Shown: positions 10,471-21,539 of the stretch, one piece after another
Layout: each line of letters starts with the position of its first letter
Numbering within the stretch: position 1 is the stretch's first letter
Source: Dendrophyllia cribrosa
Lineage: Eukaryota; Cnidaria; Anthozoa; Scleractinia; Dendrophylliidae
Length of the DNA: 64,000 bases
Assembly: GCA_024195265.1 (NCBI GenBank)
Contig: JAJLRJ010000007.1
Coordinates: 9,310,828 to 9,374,827, forward strand
Reading direction: 5' to 3'
Made by a program: the position numbers and the translations under genes
Notes under the pieces: generated by a model
Told to the model about the DNA's origin: nothing
The model's input: the letters and a program-made list of their open reading frames with translations, nothing else
Databases searched by the model: none

Positions 10471-10869
10471 TCCCCCCCCCCCCCCCCCAATTTTGAGTTC
10501 GGCAAGTCGCATGTTTAAAATGACCTAAAAAATAATATGCCCTGCAGATATAAAACAACTTTTACATGCATTGTGATTGAGAATAATTATTCTAAGTCTG
10601 TGTATAGTTTTACTTTTATTGATATTATTCCAAGACTTTTACGGCGCTTCATCCTTGGACCAAATTTTCGATAATTGAACACGCGAAAACCGCACTTTGA
10701 CCGCACTTTGACCGCATTTTCAAACTTCCGTGAATTTCGCAAATTCAAAACAACGCTGGAACTTTTAAATATGATTTTTGAAAAGAGTTCACCCAAGGGT
10801 ATCTTTTGACAAAATATGAGGATTTCGATCAAATCATCGCTGACCGGCCATTCTCGGTCGATACAGACA

Positions 10870-11099
10870 TCCACTCTTAATAAATCGAGGTTAAAATTTC
10901 TGAAATTAAAATATTCGGATATCTTCATAAGATTAAAGTGAAGGCTAATTTTACCATTCGAGTGAAGATCTAATGATATTAAGAAAGATTGTTTAACAAA
11001 AGAGTCTTGGGATTTATTTTGAAGGTTTAAATGAGAAAAAGTTGTCTCGCCTGGCAGGGTTATCCTACCTGTCTTCCCCCCCCCCCCCCCCCCCCCCCC
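10870..11099 (-). repeat. Second copy of the LINE-fragment 5' segment plus poly-C tract
   Basis: Bases 10870-11075 repeat 10258-10471 with few differences, and each ends in a poly-C run (10472-10488; 11076-11099). Between them, 10560-10870 is unrelated noncoding sequence with repeated CCGCACTTTGA. Copy 2 shows the same arrangement at 34595-34820. Confidence 0.75.
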
Positions 11100-11598
11100 A
11101 TTAATACACCCTCTTTTTTACAAGAACGTCTAATTTTTAGCTGAGGCTGAACGTTCTAATGTTCCTTGCTAGTTTTGGCGATTTGAGCCTGAAAAACGTT
11201 TTTAATGATGTTGTTATTAGCTAAATTGTTTAGTGCTGTCAATCATAATACTATTATCTTTCGAAGAAACAGGCAAATCATAAGAAACTATAACTGAGAA
11301 AAATAGGCCAAGCTGTACCAATCGGCCTGATTGTTATTTGAATTTGCTTTTTTAAACTGCAAAACCTTAGGACTACCCTGACTCCACGGGTCCGTTCTCT
11401 AAACTGATCAAGAGTGAATTAAACCGCGTCGTCATCGGTCGGTTAGAAACTCGCCCGCCGATGGTTAAAAAATAAAACCTTTGAATCGACATGCAACCTT
11501 GCAAAACTCAGCATTTCTGTTTCATGGGTGAAATTTGTGATCCTCGCAATGAGCTCTCAACTTAAGCAGTTCAAAAAGCAACCTGAGAAAAGAATTCA

Positions 11599-11669
11599 GG
11601 ATTGAACGGGATTCGAACCCATGACCTTGCGCTAACGGTGCAATGCTCTATCCACTGAGCTACCAAGCC
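11599..11669 (-). tRNA. tRNA-like sequence, tRNA-Asn(GTT)-like, probably repeat-derived (copy 1)
   Basis: The minus strand folds as a cloverleaf: acceptor GGCTTGG, D arm GCTC...GAGC, anticodon loop CCGTTAG with anticodon GTT, T loop TTCGAAT. The acceptor stem has a C-T mismatch, base 33 is C rather than T, and the anticodon stem ends with an A-C mismatch. A second copy at 35325-35395 lies in the duplicated unit. A- and B-box pol III promoter elements are present. A decayed tRNA or SINE head is more likely than a working tRNA. Confidence 0.5.
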
Positions 11670-11701
11670 AGTTAGTAATATACCTGATGATAGTGAATAA
11701 T

Positions 11702-11782
11702 TATGAATGTGAACATATGAAAATCATATATTTGAACTGCGGATAAACATGCAAATATATGATTTTCATATATTCACATTCA
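11702..11782. repeat. Hairpin beside the tRNA-like sequence
   Basis: Arms of about 28 nt (GAATGTGAA...ATCATATATTTG and its complement) flank a 17-nt loop. The same hairpin occurs at about 35427-35507 in copy 2. Confidence 0.85.
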
Positions 11783-11880
11783 TTTCTGTTTCAGTTGCCT
11801 TGGAATGTAACTGACTTATGCTTTGTTTCTATAGGGAAGTGCAACGGCCAAAACAACCCGTCGTGAAACGTGACTAATTA

Positions 11881-12376
<496 letters not shown>

Positions 12377-13414
12377 AAGAATGAAGTAATACAATCATTC
12401 AAGCAAGCTGTCATTTTTTATTGACTAAGATTAATTAAGACATCGTTGATACTTGATTATTCTAAAATAAAACAGCTTTCGTGCTTAAACATGCTACCAA
12501 CTTCAAAAGTTACACCACCAGGCCCTAGTGGGGTTGACGGTCCGTGCGTGACAATGGCACTTCACGGCTTTGCTGATTGAAGGACATTCAATAGGAACCG
12601 TTTGACAACGTCCACCGTTATAACCCAGACACCAGCACCTGTTGAAATAACACTGGAGTTATGACAGAGAATATGTGAACTAGTCACCTCAGTTACTGAC
12701 CGCTCAAATTAAAAGACATTAAAACGACAAGCTCGTCCCCAGAACTTTCTCCGCTTTCTAAATTACGGGCAGGGCGTAGTCTCCACTCACCATTTTGAAC
12801 GCGAGGAAGGGCCTGGGGACGAGGTTGGAAAGACGAATGAGGACAACTCGAACTGGAGAAGCGAACATTCAAAATGAGTTTTGATGAATGGATAATGTAA
12901 AAAGGACAAATATCCGAGCAGTTAAGGTTTGAAACCAAACCAAGGCCATTGTTTTGTTATCAATTTTATTTAATTAAGTTTTTTATCTCAAAATCACGCT
13001 GTTTAGGATTTGCCAAGCTGTCAAACGCCAGTCAGCTAGCTTCATAAAGGTCGTGCTAGTTCCCTTAAGACAGTCTACAGTGCGATTAAACCTTGCGTGC
13101 AATTAAAAATTACCTGTCACTGCAATTCAACCACACAACTCGGCCCGAATTAGTGACTCGTATTCTGCTCCCCCGAGAACATCTGCTCCAATTATCCCAG
13201 CATTTTCCTGGTAAATAAGTTGTACTTTATAGTCAGTAACTACACAAATTCTTAGTTGCAGGCACTTTCTCAACCAACTCCAGAAATATAAGAACCAAAG
13301 TCAATGGTCTCTTTGTCGCAAGATCTGGATAAATCGTGCAAGATACTGATACGAGAATCCTTTCTTGTCGTACCCGTTTTCCCGCACTTAACTTGGCGTC
13401 GACTTACATCACAG

Positions 13415-13748
13415 GACGAAATAACGACTTTAAGTGCAAGTAAAGGTTCATTAAAGAAAACTTAAAGAACAATTTCGACTATCTTTAAGTGCACCGTAAA
13501 TTACTTAAATAAGCCTTTACTTGACAACACTTAAAGCAAGTAATGAACAATTTAAGTTGCCTTTAAGGGTCTTTAAGTTGTTGAAAAGTTGAATTAAAGA
13601 TAACGTAAAGGTTCTTAAACACATATTAAAGATACTTACTTAATACTTTAATACATTTAAGAGTATTTACGTCTCAACTTAAAGATTTTCGAAACCTTTA
13701 AGTAAAATTTAATTTTCTCTTAAAGATTAGTAAATTCATTATTTCGTC
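13415..13748. repeat. MITE-like block dense in TTAAAG/CTTTAAG motifs
   Basis: Imperfect terminal repeats GACGAAATAACGACTTTA (13415-13432) and the complement of GACGAAATAATGAATTTA (13731-13748) bracket a block where TTAAG/CTTAA recurs dozens of times. In copy 2 the 11.7-kb TTAA transposon entered this block at the site corresponding to about 13561. Confidence 0.65.
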
Positions 13749-14775
13749 GTGTTATTTACTTCAAGTTCTTATTGGTTGATTGGGTTGTTTGCGTATGTCG
13801 TGATTGGTCATAGTAGGACGGTTTTCAAGCGAGTGTCGAACTAAATTAATTGCGCGTTTGCTTTGCTTTTGCATTGCTACGCTATGTGATTGGTTAAATC
13901 AGAAGTATTGAACCAGAATCAATCAGAAAGTAAAACCAAAACCAATCGTGACTTGATTGTACGCGTTTTCCCCGCTTGGCGCCGGCTACATGTATTTGCT
14001 TCGAGTTCTGATTGGTTCATTGGATTGTCTGTGACTGTTGTGATTGGCCAGAGTAATTACTTTGGTTTTGGTTTTACCACACTCAATTGAAAATCGCTCT
14101 TATGACTTTGGATTTGGTTTTGAGACATTCATTTGCAAACTCTATTGAAACTACTTTAAAGATCTGATGAAGAATGGAACTTACTGATGTCATTTGCTTC
14201 AACCACTGAAACTTTCAGAATGGCACAAGCCGCAAACAGGAGAAGGAAAAATGATGCACGACGGAATGCCTGCTGAAAAAGAAAGGTACGGACTTCTCAA
14301 ACTCATTTTAATGAATTGATTATTAAAAATAATTCATCAAGTTTAAACAAAGACAATCATAAGCGATAAGCGTGACGGTGGTTTGCAAATCCGATCTTAA
14401 TTAGCATAGCTTTTGGCGATATTATCTTTCGTTTTTTTCTGTATTTGATGATCAGTTTGAGAAGCTATATCAAACACATAAAAGAGTGTTTACCTTAAAT
14501 TGGGTTAAAAAAACTCGACTGTGCCTCGTTTTTTCAACCAACTTCTCAGTGTTTGGAAATCCCGATGAAACACTCTACCTCGTGTTTCATATATTACATC
14601 AAACTTAAAAATCGTCCTTAGTGGCTTTTCAATTGCATTACTTTTTCCTGACTTTTTCGGATTTTGTTTCTTTTTGTTCTTGGTGTTCTTGCTTGTTCAA
14701 ATGGATACACTGAAAAGAGTATTCGTAAACAAACGAACATTCGATATGGTCACACCTTTCGTATATATGCATAAT

Positions 14776-14956
14776 ACACCTTATTCCAAAATGGTGACCA
14801 ATTTAATATTCTTTTATATGTATGTTAATTAGCCCTTGTTGCCTCGTCAGCATGTGCAAAATACAACAGAATTTTCACGCGAAAATGAGGCAAAGAGGGC
14901 TAATTGACATGCACACAAAAGAATAATAAATTGCCCGCCATTTTGGAATAAGGTGT
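14776..14956. mobile_element. 181-bp MITE (ACACCTTATTCCAAAATGG ends)
   Basis: Terminal repeats ACACCTTATTCCAAAATGG and its complement enclose 181 bp. Copy 1 at about 4190 is the empty site (GCATAATGGCATACG). An identical insertion is present in copy 3 at 49915-50095. Confidence 0.85.
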
Positions 14957-15059
14957 ATGGTATACGTTGAATTAACTCCACTACACTGACACTGACACTG
15001 AAGACGTGACACGTCAGCAATGAGGCCGGCAACTTCGTGGCTTTCAGTATCGACAAAAA

Positions 15060-15279
15060 TCAACTATGAATGCCAGCAAAAGAATAAGAGAGTCGAGTAC
15101 AAGTTGTACATAGTCTTATCTAATTTGTATATAGTTCTAATTTTGTAAATTTAATTTTTATAAATGTAATTCTTAACTTTTAGTATAGTAGGTCCACATC
15201 AGCCCTTTGGCTGCCTTTTATCCAACCTACTTATCAAATAAAGTATGTATGTATGTATGAATGTATGTATGTATGTATG

Positions 15280-15310
<31 letters not shown>
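15060..15310 (+). repeat. (ATGT)n microsatellite after an AT-rich, LINE-3'-UTR-like segment
   Basis: The sequence AGTATAGTAGGTCCACATCAG...CAAATAAAGTATGTATG ends in an ATGT array (15242-15308). This is the layout of a CR1/RTE-type LINE 3' tail. Copy 3 has the same segment with a different array length (50403-50456) and a deletion just after it. Confidence 0.6.
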
Positions 15311-15933
15311 TGAATCAAATTCACCAAACCTCGAGTCTTCACTTAAGATTATTATGCAGAAGCTCGAAAACATACAACAATCTTTGGACAGCAACTTCGC
15401 CATTGCCATGAGTGAAATCAACAAGCTTCGCCTCGAAGTCAATAACCAGATTTCACCGTTAAAAACTGAAATTGGTGATCTAAGAAAGTCCTTGGATGCT
15501 GCCTGGATTGAAATTGAAACGTTAAAAGTTCAACAGAAACAGAGCAACGAGTTGGAAGTGGAACTAACACAAGAAAACGAACGCCTCAACGCCGAAGTAA
15601 TCGCCCAGAAACAAAGAGCTATCAAGTTAGAAAACTACACGCGAAGAGAAAACATATGCCTACTTAAAGTGTCTATAACCCCAAAAAGTTTTTTTCATTA
15701 GAACAGATCTTTATATTGAACTGAGTAAAATGCCGCAGAAATTTTTGCTTTTGCTTAAAACCTCGATTTTTGACGAATTTTCAAAGTCTGCGAAAATCAC
15801 AAAAATAAAAATCATGACCGAGTCGCAGAATCATTCGAAAAGGTCTGGGTCTAGCACAATACGTGACGTCATTCCAGGATATCTTGCGCTCTCGATCATC
15901 GAAGACAGTCTCGCTGCGGTCAGGAACACAAAA

Positions 15934-16240
15934 ATGCCTGAGAGTTGTGTAGTATTTGGCTGTAGCAACCCTTCAAACGAAAAAGAAGGTATTGCTCTCC
16001 ACACAATACCTTTTTAGGGTAAAGAAGAGGCGGAGAAACGAAAAAGAAGAAAAAAAGAGGGTCGATTTTGTTAAACTGAAGCGAGCACATTGGGAGTCCG
16101 CCAAGTACTTGTCGGTGTGTTCGAAGCACTTCACAGACGAGGACTTCACTGTCCGGTTTTCTGAATTAACAAAGGAGAGTTTAACCGAAACTGTAGAAAG
16201 TAGAACCGAAACTGCAGTCTTGCTTGAGATTTTCTACTAA
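15934..16240 (+). pseudogene. THAP-domain zinc-finger fragment, frameshifted
   Basis: THAP domains are C2CH DNA-binding fingers common in DNA transposases. The frame from ATG 15934 gives MPESCVVFGCSNPSNEKEG, containing the first C-x-C-like pair, and stops at 16017. The neighbouring frame continues with RAHWESAKYLSVCSKHFTDE, containing the C-x2-H pair and the conserved W. One or two frame changes in the AAAGAAG-rich stretch near 16015-16060 separate the halves. Confidence 0.75.
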
Positions 16241-16548
16241 AGATTTTCTATGGAGATGTCAGATACTCGACAGCATTATGGCCACCTCGTGCCAAACCAA
16301 TCGCCACAGAATAGCCGGACAAATTAAACGACATCGAGATGAAAGACGAAGGATTGAATGCACCGCTCCCAGATTATCCAAGTTCTGAGGAAGAAACAAT
16401 CAGCAATGCTCAACCACCGCGCAGAGAAAGCCGTAAACGCTACCGTGAAACGCAGGATAGAAAACAACATCACAGCAGTTAATGAAACAACGGCGACAGC
16501 AAAAGAGCTAGAAAACGTCCACGCTCTTAGGAGAAAACCACCCTGGAA

Positions 16549-17650
16549 ATGTCGATAGACAGCTGGATAAAGGCATCGGAAAAATCGATCGGCAAACTAG
16601 AGACACACATAGAGAATATAAACTCTTGCCCAAAAACACTTCGTTACGATGCGAGGGCAAAGATCAGACCCGATCCAGAATTCAAGACCGACATTAACAG
16701 GAGTAGAAAGGAAGCAGAGCGTAAACTGCTCGGAGCATTAAAAACATTCCACTACCGAAGCGTAACAAAGTGAAACTAAGAGACCTTGAGCGAAAATCAT
16801 GTTTCAGTCTTGAATCTAGTGAACCTAGTACATCAAGAAATACTGATGTAAATCGAGACCGAGCTAAGAACAAACAAAAGAATGTGACAGCTAGCACTGA
16901 TAATGTATCACGGAATCCACAACATTCAAGCACAAATAGATAAATTAAGAAAATTGTGGAAACTATAGAGAAAGCAAATAAGAATAAATGAAATGCATCC
17001 TATCCTTGTCTATTATCTGAGTGTACAGATAAAATTAAGAGGGAAAAGAATACAGAGAAACGGAAAATACGAAACAAGAAACACAATACGCGCAAAAATA
17101 TAGCGCGCCAGAAGCGACAGATTAAAACTAATGAGTCGAGTCGAACAAAGGACACATTAAAAGAACCTTTCCGCTATAGAACTCACAACTGATCAAATCA
17201 ACTTACTTTCAAAAGGGCTTAAGTTTATCCCTACACCCGTGACAAGAGAAAACCACAAAAGCATCAACTGATGCAAGATTTTAATCAATTCGCAAGACGA
17301 ATGCGTACGCGTCTCCAAATACATTTATCATGGTGAAGATAGAACACAACACCCCTTTCGTGTTAGATCAAACTAGAATCTGCCAGTTCAACCATCAGTT
17401 GCACTAGAAAGCTACCTAGAAGAGGTGAAATTACAACTCGCTGAAATAGAGATTACCAAGCCTAAGAACAACCTGCCATACAACGAACGCAAAGCGATTG
17501 AGGGGTTGAAAAATAACTCTGAAATAAATATTAGAAGGCAGACAAAGGCACTCATAATATGAACAAACAAGAGAAAATCACAGTGTGTAAGATCCAACTT
17601 GATGATATAGAAAACTATAGACCCCTCGCAAAACCTATGGTAGAAGAGAC
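16549..17650 (+). pseudogene. Decayed retroelement ORF, Penelope-like N-terminal region?
   Basis: Short conserved-looking pieces appear in changing frames: SCPKTLRYDARAKI (about 16627), DFNQFARRMR (about 17280) and EITKPKNNLPYNERKAIEGL (about 17450). They resemble the region upstream of the reverse transcriptase in Penelope-like elements, as I remember it from cnidarian genomes. Many stops and frame changes occur, and the reverse transcriptase core itself is absent. Family assignment is tentative. Confidence 0.35.
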
Positions 17651-18258
17651 TTCTGTTAAAGTCGAACGACTTATAACATACAAGATATATCGATGACGGT
17701 GTTCTCTTTGTGGCACACCAACTCGTAATTTGCGGTCTCCAAAGCTTCTGAATCCGAGCTGTAGTCTAAACCAACATTGCTCGAGGCTATTATCCACAAA
17801 ACGTAACTATTAAACTAAATGAAGGTCAATAAAGGTTTTTTTCTTCGCAAGTACGAAACAAATACGCGGCTGACTGAAATCAACATGTAAATGACTGAGA
17901 TCGGACCGGATCAGCTTTGTTGGCAAATATCCTGGAATGACGTCACTAGTCCCAGTCTCCGCTTCACTCGGTCGTGTGGAAAACAAGTCTAACTTTGACG
18001 GGCCATAAAAAATCGAGGTTTTAAGCAAAAGCAAAAATTTTTGCGGCATTTTACTCAGTTCAACACAAAGATTTATTCTGATGAAAAAAACTTTCTGGGG
18101 TTATAGACACTTTAACATACCTGAGAGTCAAGATGAAGACTGCAAAGAATTAGTGAAAGAAGTTATGAAAGCCGTTAACATGCCTAATGCTGACAGAATT
18201 GAGTTCCACGCAGTTCATCGAACTGGGAAACAAAGAGAAGACGGAAAACATCAAGATA

Positions 18259-19172
18259 CAGTCAACTCTCTCGTAAGCGGACACCCTCGGGAATTGAAAA
18301 AAGTGTCCGTTAGTAGAGCTTTCCGCTTACGAGAATTATTCCCATAAGAGGACACCAAAGAAAAATAGGGTAGATGTCCGCTTACGGGAGAGTTATGCGG
18401 AGTTATGCGGTTGCTGTAGTAAGGCCTAAGTTAGAAGATTGTCGTCTTGTGAACCACAGCCAAGGAACACGCTAACACAGTTACTGGATTAGATGAGATA
18501 CTTGGTCACATTCCTTTGAGGATGGCTGTATTTGTCACCACGTTTTTAAAGCGCGGAACAAACAAAGGGAAAGCCATCATAATTGATAAAGGTGTCAACA
18601 GAGGAGCTGGTACGGCCTGGAAATTCCTTGTAAATACTTTTTTTAATGGTGATTTTCAAACATTTACCGTGGCTCATGTCCAAGTTTGATTATCTGAGAT
18701 ACAGTGTTCGGTATAGTCAGTAATTGAACACAGAAACAAGAAGGAAAGTAGATCATGACGAACGCGGCCACAACGTGATACTACAAATGTTACGTCAGAC
18801 TCTGTCAAACGGACGGACGGCTTGCTTTCCCGCCGACAAATGGAGATTTGACAAAAGCGACCCCCACTGTTCTGTTTCTCTGTCAAAGGTCATGTCATAT
18901 TTTTGTTTATTTATTGCAAATTAAAGACAAATTTCATTGCCAAGAGTCAATTATTATGCATGGGGTGTCCGCTTACGAGGGAGCTTAAACAAAAGAAAAA
19001 TCCAATTTTCATTTCCAAAAGTGTCCGCGTCCGCTTACGAGAGAGTGTCCGCTTACGGGAATGTGTAAATACAGAGTTTGACTGAGAGGTAAAACGGGGA
19101 TTTGAAAACGCGTCCGTAAATAGAGCTGTCCGCTTACGAGACAGTGTCCCGGCGTTAGCGGAGAGTTGACTG
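18259..19172. mobile_element. TA-flanked Tc1/mariner-type MITE with internal GTCCGCTTACGAGAG repeats
   Basis: TA duplications (18257-18258, 19173-19174) and ends CAGTCAACTCTC / GAGAGTTGACTG define it. The interior repeats variants of GTCCGCTTACGAGAG in both orientations near each end. It interrupts LINE ORF1 and has no transposase. Confidence 0.85.
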
Positions 19173-19865
19173 TATCATCGCACGTTCCACCAACCGAGAA
19201 TCCAGAAACGACCTATGGCACAAAAGAAAAGAACTTGCAAGTACACTAACCCACCAAAATGTAATCCTAGTACCCGACTATACATTCGAAACAGCCGAAG
19301 AGTAGAAGAAATTATCCAAAGCCCTACGCAATGCCAAAAACAAGAAGATCACTAAAGGCATACATCACGAAAGGGAAGCTGTTTATCAGAGGAACCTCAG
19401 TCTTATAATGCAGACAACATACCAGGTTATTTACTAGAAAACCAGGCTGATCCTAGTTAAAGTGTTTTATTTTGAACTTGCTGGGCAACAAATTTAAAAA
19501 TTAAAGAAACTTAAGACAAATATTTGCCGGTCAAGCCAATCTACCAGACGTTTCAGTTCAATTCTAAGATCTCTGAACCGCTCATGTGTTAAATTTAGTC
19601 TTTCTATTATTCGTATGTATCTCTTGTCTTGTTTGCGTTTTTCGCATTTAATTTATTTCTTGTTTGTAATATTATTATCAGAGTATGCTTTACTCCTTTT
19701 ATCCAGAACAAGTACAAATTTACTCATTATGATAATCTGAATAATTCAACGAAGCGTTTACTTAGCATCAACTTTAAGTCTTTTGTATCTCAACAAATAG
19801 GGCTAATTACTAAGTGTTGAAGAAAATATATCACACACCAGTAATGAATAGTATAACATCTTTTA

Positions 19866-20551
19866 CAGTCAAAACCGGTCAAGCGTTCCTGCTAAGAATG
19901 AATTAATGAATTCATTATTGCAAATTCGATTTCATTACTCGTTTCAATAATCCGCTCTTCGAATAAATAATGCAAAATTCAAAATAAGCCTCGATTCAAA
20001 AATCGAATTTTGATTGGATTAATGAACAAAAGGTTTAGGCTTTATATCAATCGCAAATTGATATAAACTCGTGGTTATTTGGGAAAATTCGAGGAAGAAG
20101 TATAGCGAGAGCCATGTAATTGTTGATATTTTTTTGTATCTCCGAAAGCCTTCTCATACAGCGCTCCATAAATCTGATTTTTCCAATACAAGTGTTTCAT
20201 TATAACGGCAAACTATAGCCATAATAGTTACCATGCACTAATGCTTGAAAAGAGGAAAAGTTTCCCAACAAAATGGATTATAAACCTACCTTTTCCTCAC
20301 ATGAGGAAGACGGAGATCTTGCCGCCATCTTTGTTGACAAGTCGCGGTCAACCTGGTGCTAAGTATTCCATATATAGCATAAACCTTTTGTTCATTAATC
20401 CAATCAAAATTCGATTTTTGAATTGAGGCCTATTTTGAATTTTGCATTATTTATTCGAAGAGCGGATTATTGAAACGAGTAATGAAATCAAATTTGCAAT
20501 AATGAATTCATTAATTCATTCTTAGCAGGAACGCTTGACTGTTTTTGACTG
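19866..20551. mobile_element. 686-bp TA-flanked MITE with ~100-bp inverted repeats
   Basis: TA precedes 19866 and follows 20551. The ends CAGTCAAAACCGGTCAAGCG and the complement of CAGTCAAAAACAGTCAAGCG continue as inverted repeats through TGCTAAGAATGAATTAATG and beyond. It sits just upstream of the LINE endonuclease and separates it from its likely start. Confidence 0.85.
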
Positions 20552-20555
20552 TAAT

Positions 20556-21438
20556 TTCAAAGTCCTTTCACTAAACGTCAGAGGAATGAATAAATCTATT
20601 AAACGCAGGAAAATTTTCAGGTGGCTTCATCAGCTAAATGCTCACTGCTGCTTCTTACAGGAAACGTATAGTACGAGCCCTACTATAAAGCAATGGGAAT
20701 CAGAATGGGGAGGTAAGATGTTTTATAATCATGGAACTAACCATAGTAAAGGTGTTATGATATTAGTTAATCCAAAATATCAAATTGATGTAATCAAATG
20801 TTTAAAGGATAACAATGGAAGATTATTGATTTTACATGCAAAAGTTGACGACCAGCACATCATTTTGGCCAATGTTAACGCCCCAAATGTTACAACCCAG
20901 CAAATAAAATTTTTTCGAGAATTAAACGAAACATTATTAGGTTTTGATGTTGAAAATATGGTAATAGGCGGAGATTTCAATTGTGCTCTGACAACAAAAG
21001 ACAAAAAAGCACAAGATCGCACGGGAAAAAAGACACGGTTATAAAAGAAATTGTGCAATTAAATGAAACACACTCTCTTTGTGATATATGGCGTGAAAAA
21101 AATCCTGAAATTGAGTCGTTCACTTGGCGAGACAAAGGGTTTAAACCTCAGAGCCGTTTAGACTATTTTCTTGTTTCAACAGAACTAACTTGGGCTGTGT
21201 AACTAAAGAATGTGTCATAGCTTTCTCACAGTTTTCAGACCACTCAGCAGTAATTCTAAATATGCAAACTAGCGATTACCAGAGGCGCTCTGGCCCGGGC
21301 TTCCGGAAGTTTAATTCTAGTCTTCTTGAAGCTGAATCGTATGTAGAAAGAGTAAGAGAAAATATTAAGCTTTACAAAGAAAATTACAAAGATGTTGAAG
21401 ACTTGGGTCTTAAGTGGGACGTCATAAAATGGAGCTGA
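20556..21438 (+). pseudogene. LINE ORF2 AP-endonuclease domain
   Basis: The domain nicks target DNA for reverse transcription. Visible APE motifs in order are LSLNVRGMNKS (Asn), FLQETY (catalytic Glu), IGGDFNCAL (Asp/Asn), SRLDYFLVS and FSDHSAV (terminal SDH). Frame changes near 21036 and 21198 break the frame. The N-terminus is cut by the MITE ending at 20551. Confidence 0.85.
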
Positions 21439-21539
21439 GAGGCTTTACAAAGAAAAAGAATTAATTTTCAAATTAGATGAACTTCAACAAAAATTAAGCA
21501 CTTCAACAAGAATTAAAATTAGAAAAAATAACTAATAAA

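Larger units (their letters stand above)
15668..18111. mobile_element. 2.4-kb TTAA transposon carrying THAP and retroelement fragments
   Basis: TTAA flanks both sides (15664-15667, 18112-18115). The ends AGTGTCTATAACCCC and complement extend as inverted repeats of about 190 bp, which include the palindromic MPQKFLLLLKTSIF-coding stretch. Copy 3 shows the empty site at about 50713 (CTGCTTAACATACC). No piggyBac transposase is readable. Between about 16250 and 17800 lies a decayed retroelement. Confidence 0.85.
15312..19304 (+). pseudogene. LINE ORF1 (coiled-coil RNA-binding protein), split in three
   Basis: ORF1 proteins of L1-type LINEs coat the element RNA. Segment 1 (15312-15661) encodes a coiled coil then RAIKLENYTRRENI, the hallmark block before the RRM. 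Segment 2 (18116-18256) has NIPESQDEDCKELV and RIEFHAVHRTGK. Segment 3 (19175-19304) has IIARSTNRESRNDLWHKRKE. A TTAA element (15668-18111) and a TA element (18259-19172) account for both gaps exactly. An in-frame stop ends segment 3. The copy-3 equivalent (50458-50765) keeps the joint between segments 1 and 2 uninterrupted. Confidence 0.8.

Noticed and set aside
11599..11669. Functional tRNA-Asn gene
   Set aside because: C at position 33, stem mismatches and duplication within a repeat unit argue for a pseudogene or SINE head. Kept as tRNA-like only.
15227..15442. Minus-strand frame over the ATGT array
   Set aside because: Microsatellite-coded Tyr/Ile/His repeats, not a gene.
20241..20426. 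61-codon frame between LINE ORF1 and ORF2
   Set aside because: It lies wholly within the TA-flanked MITE at 19866-20551.
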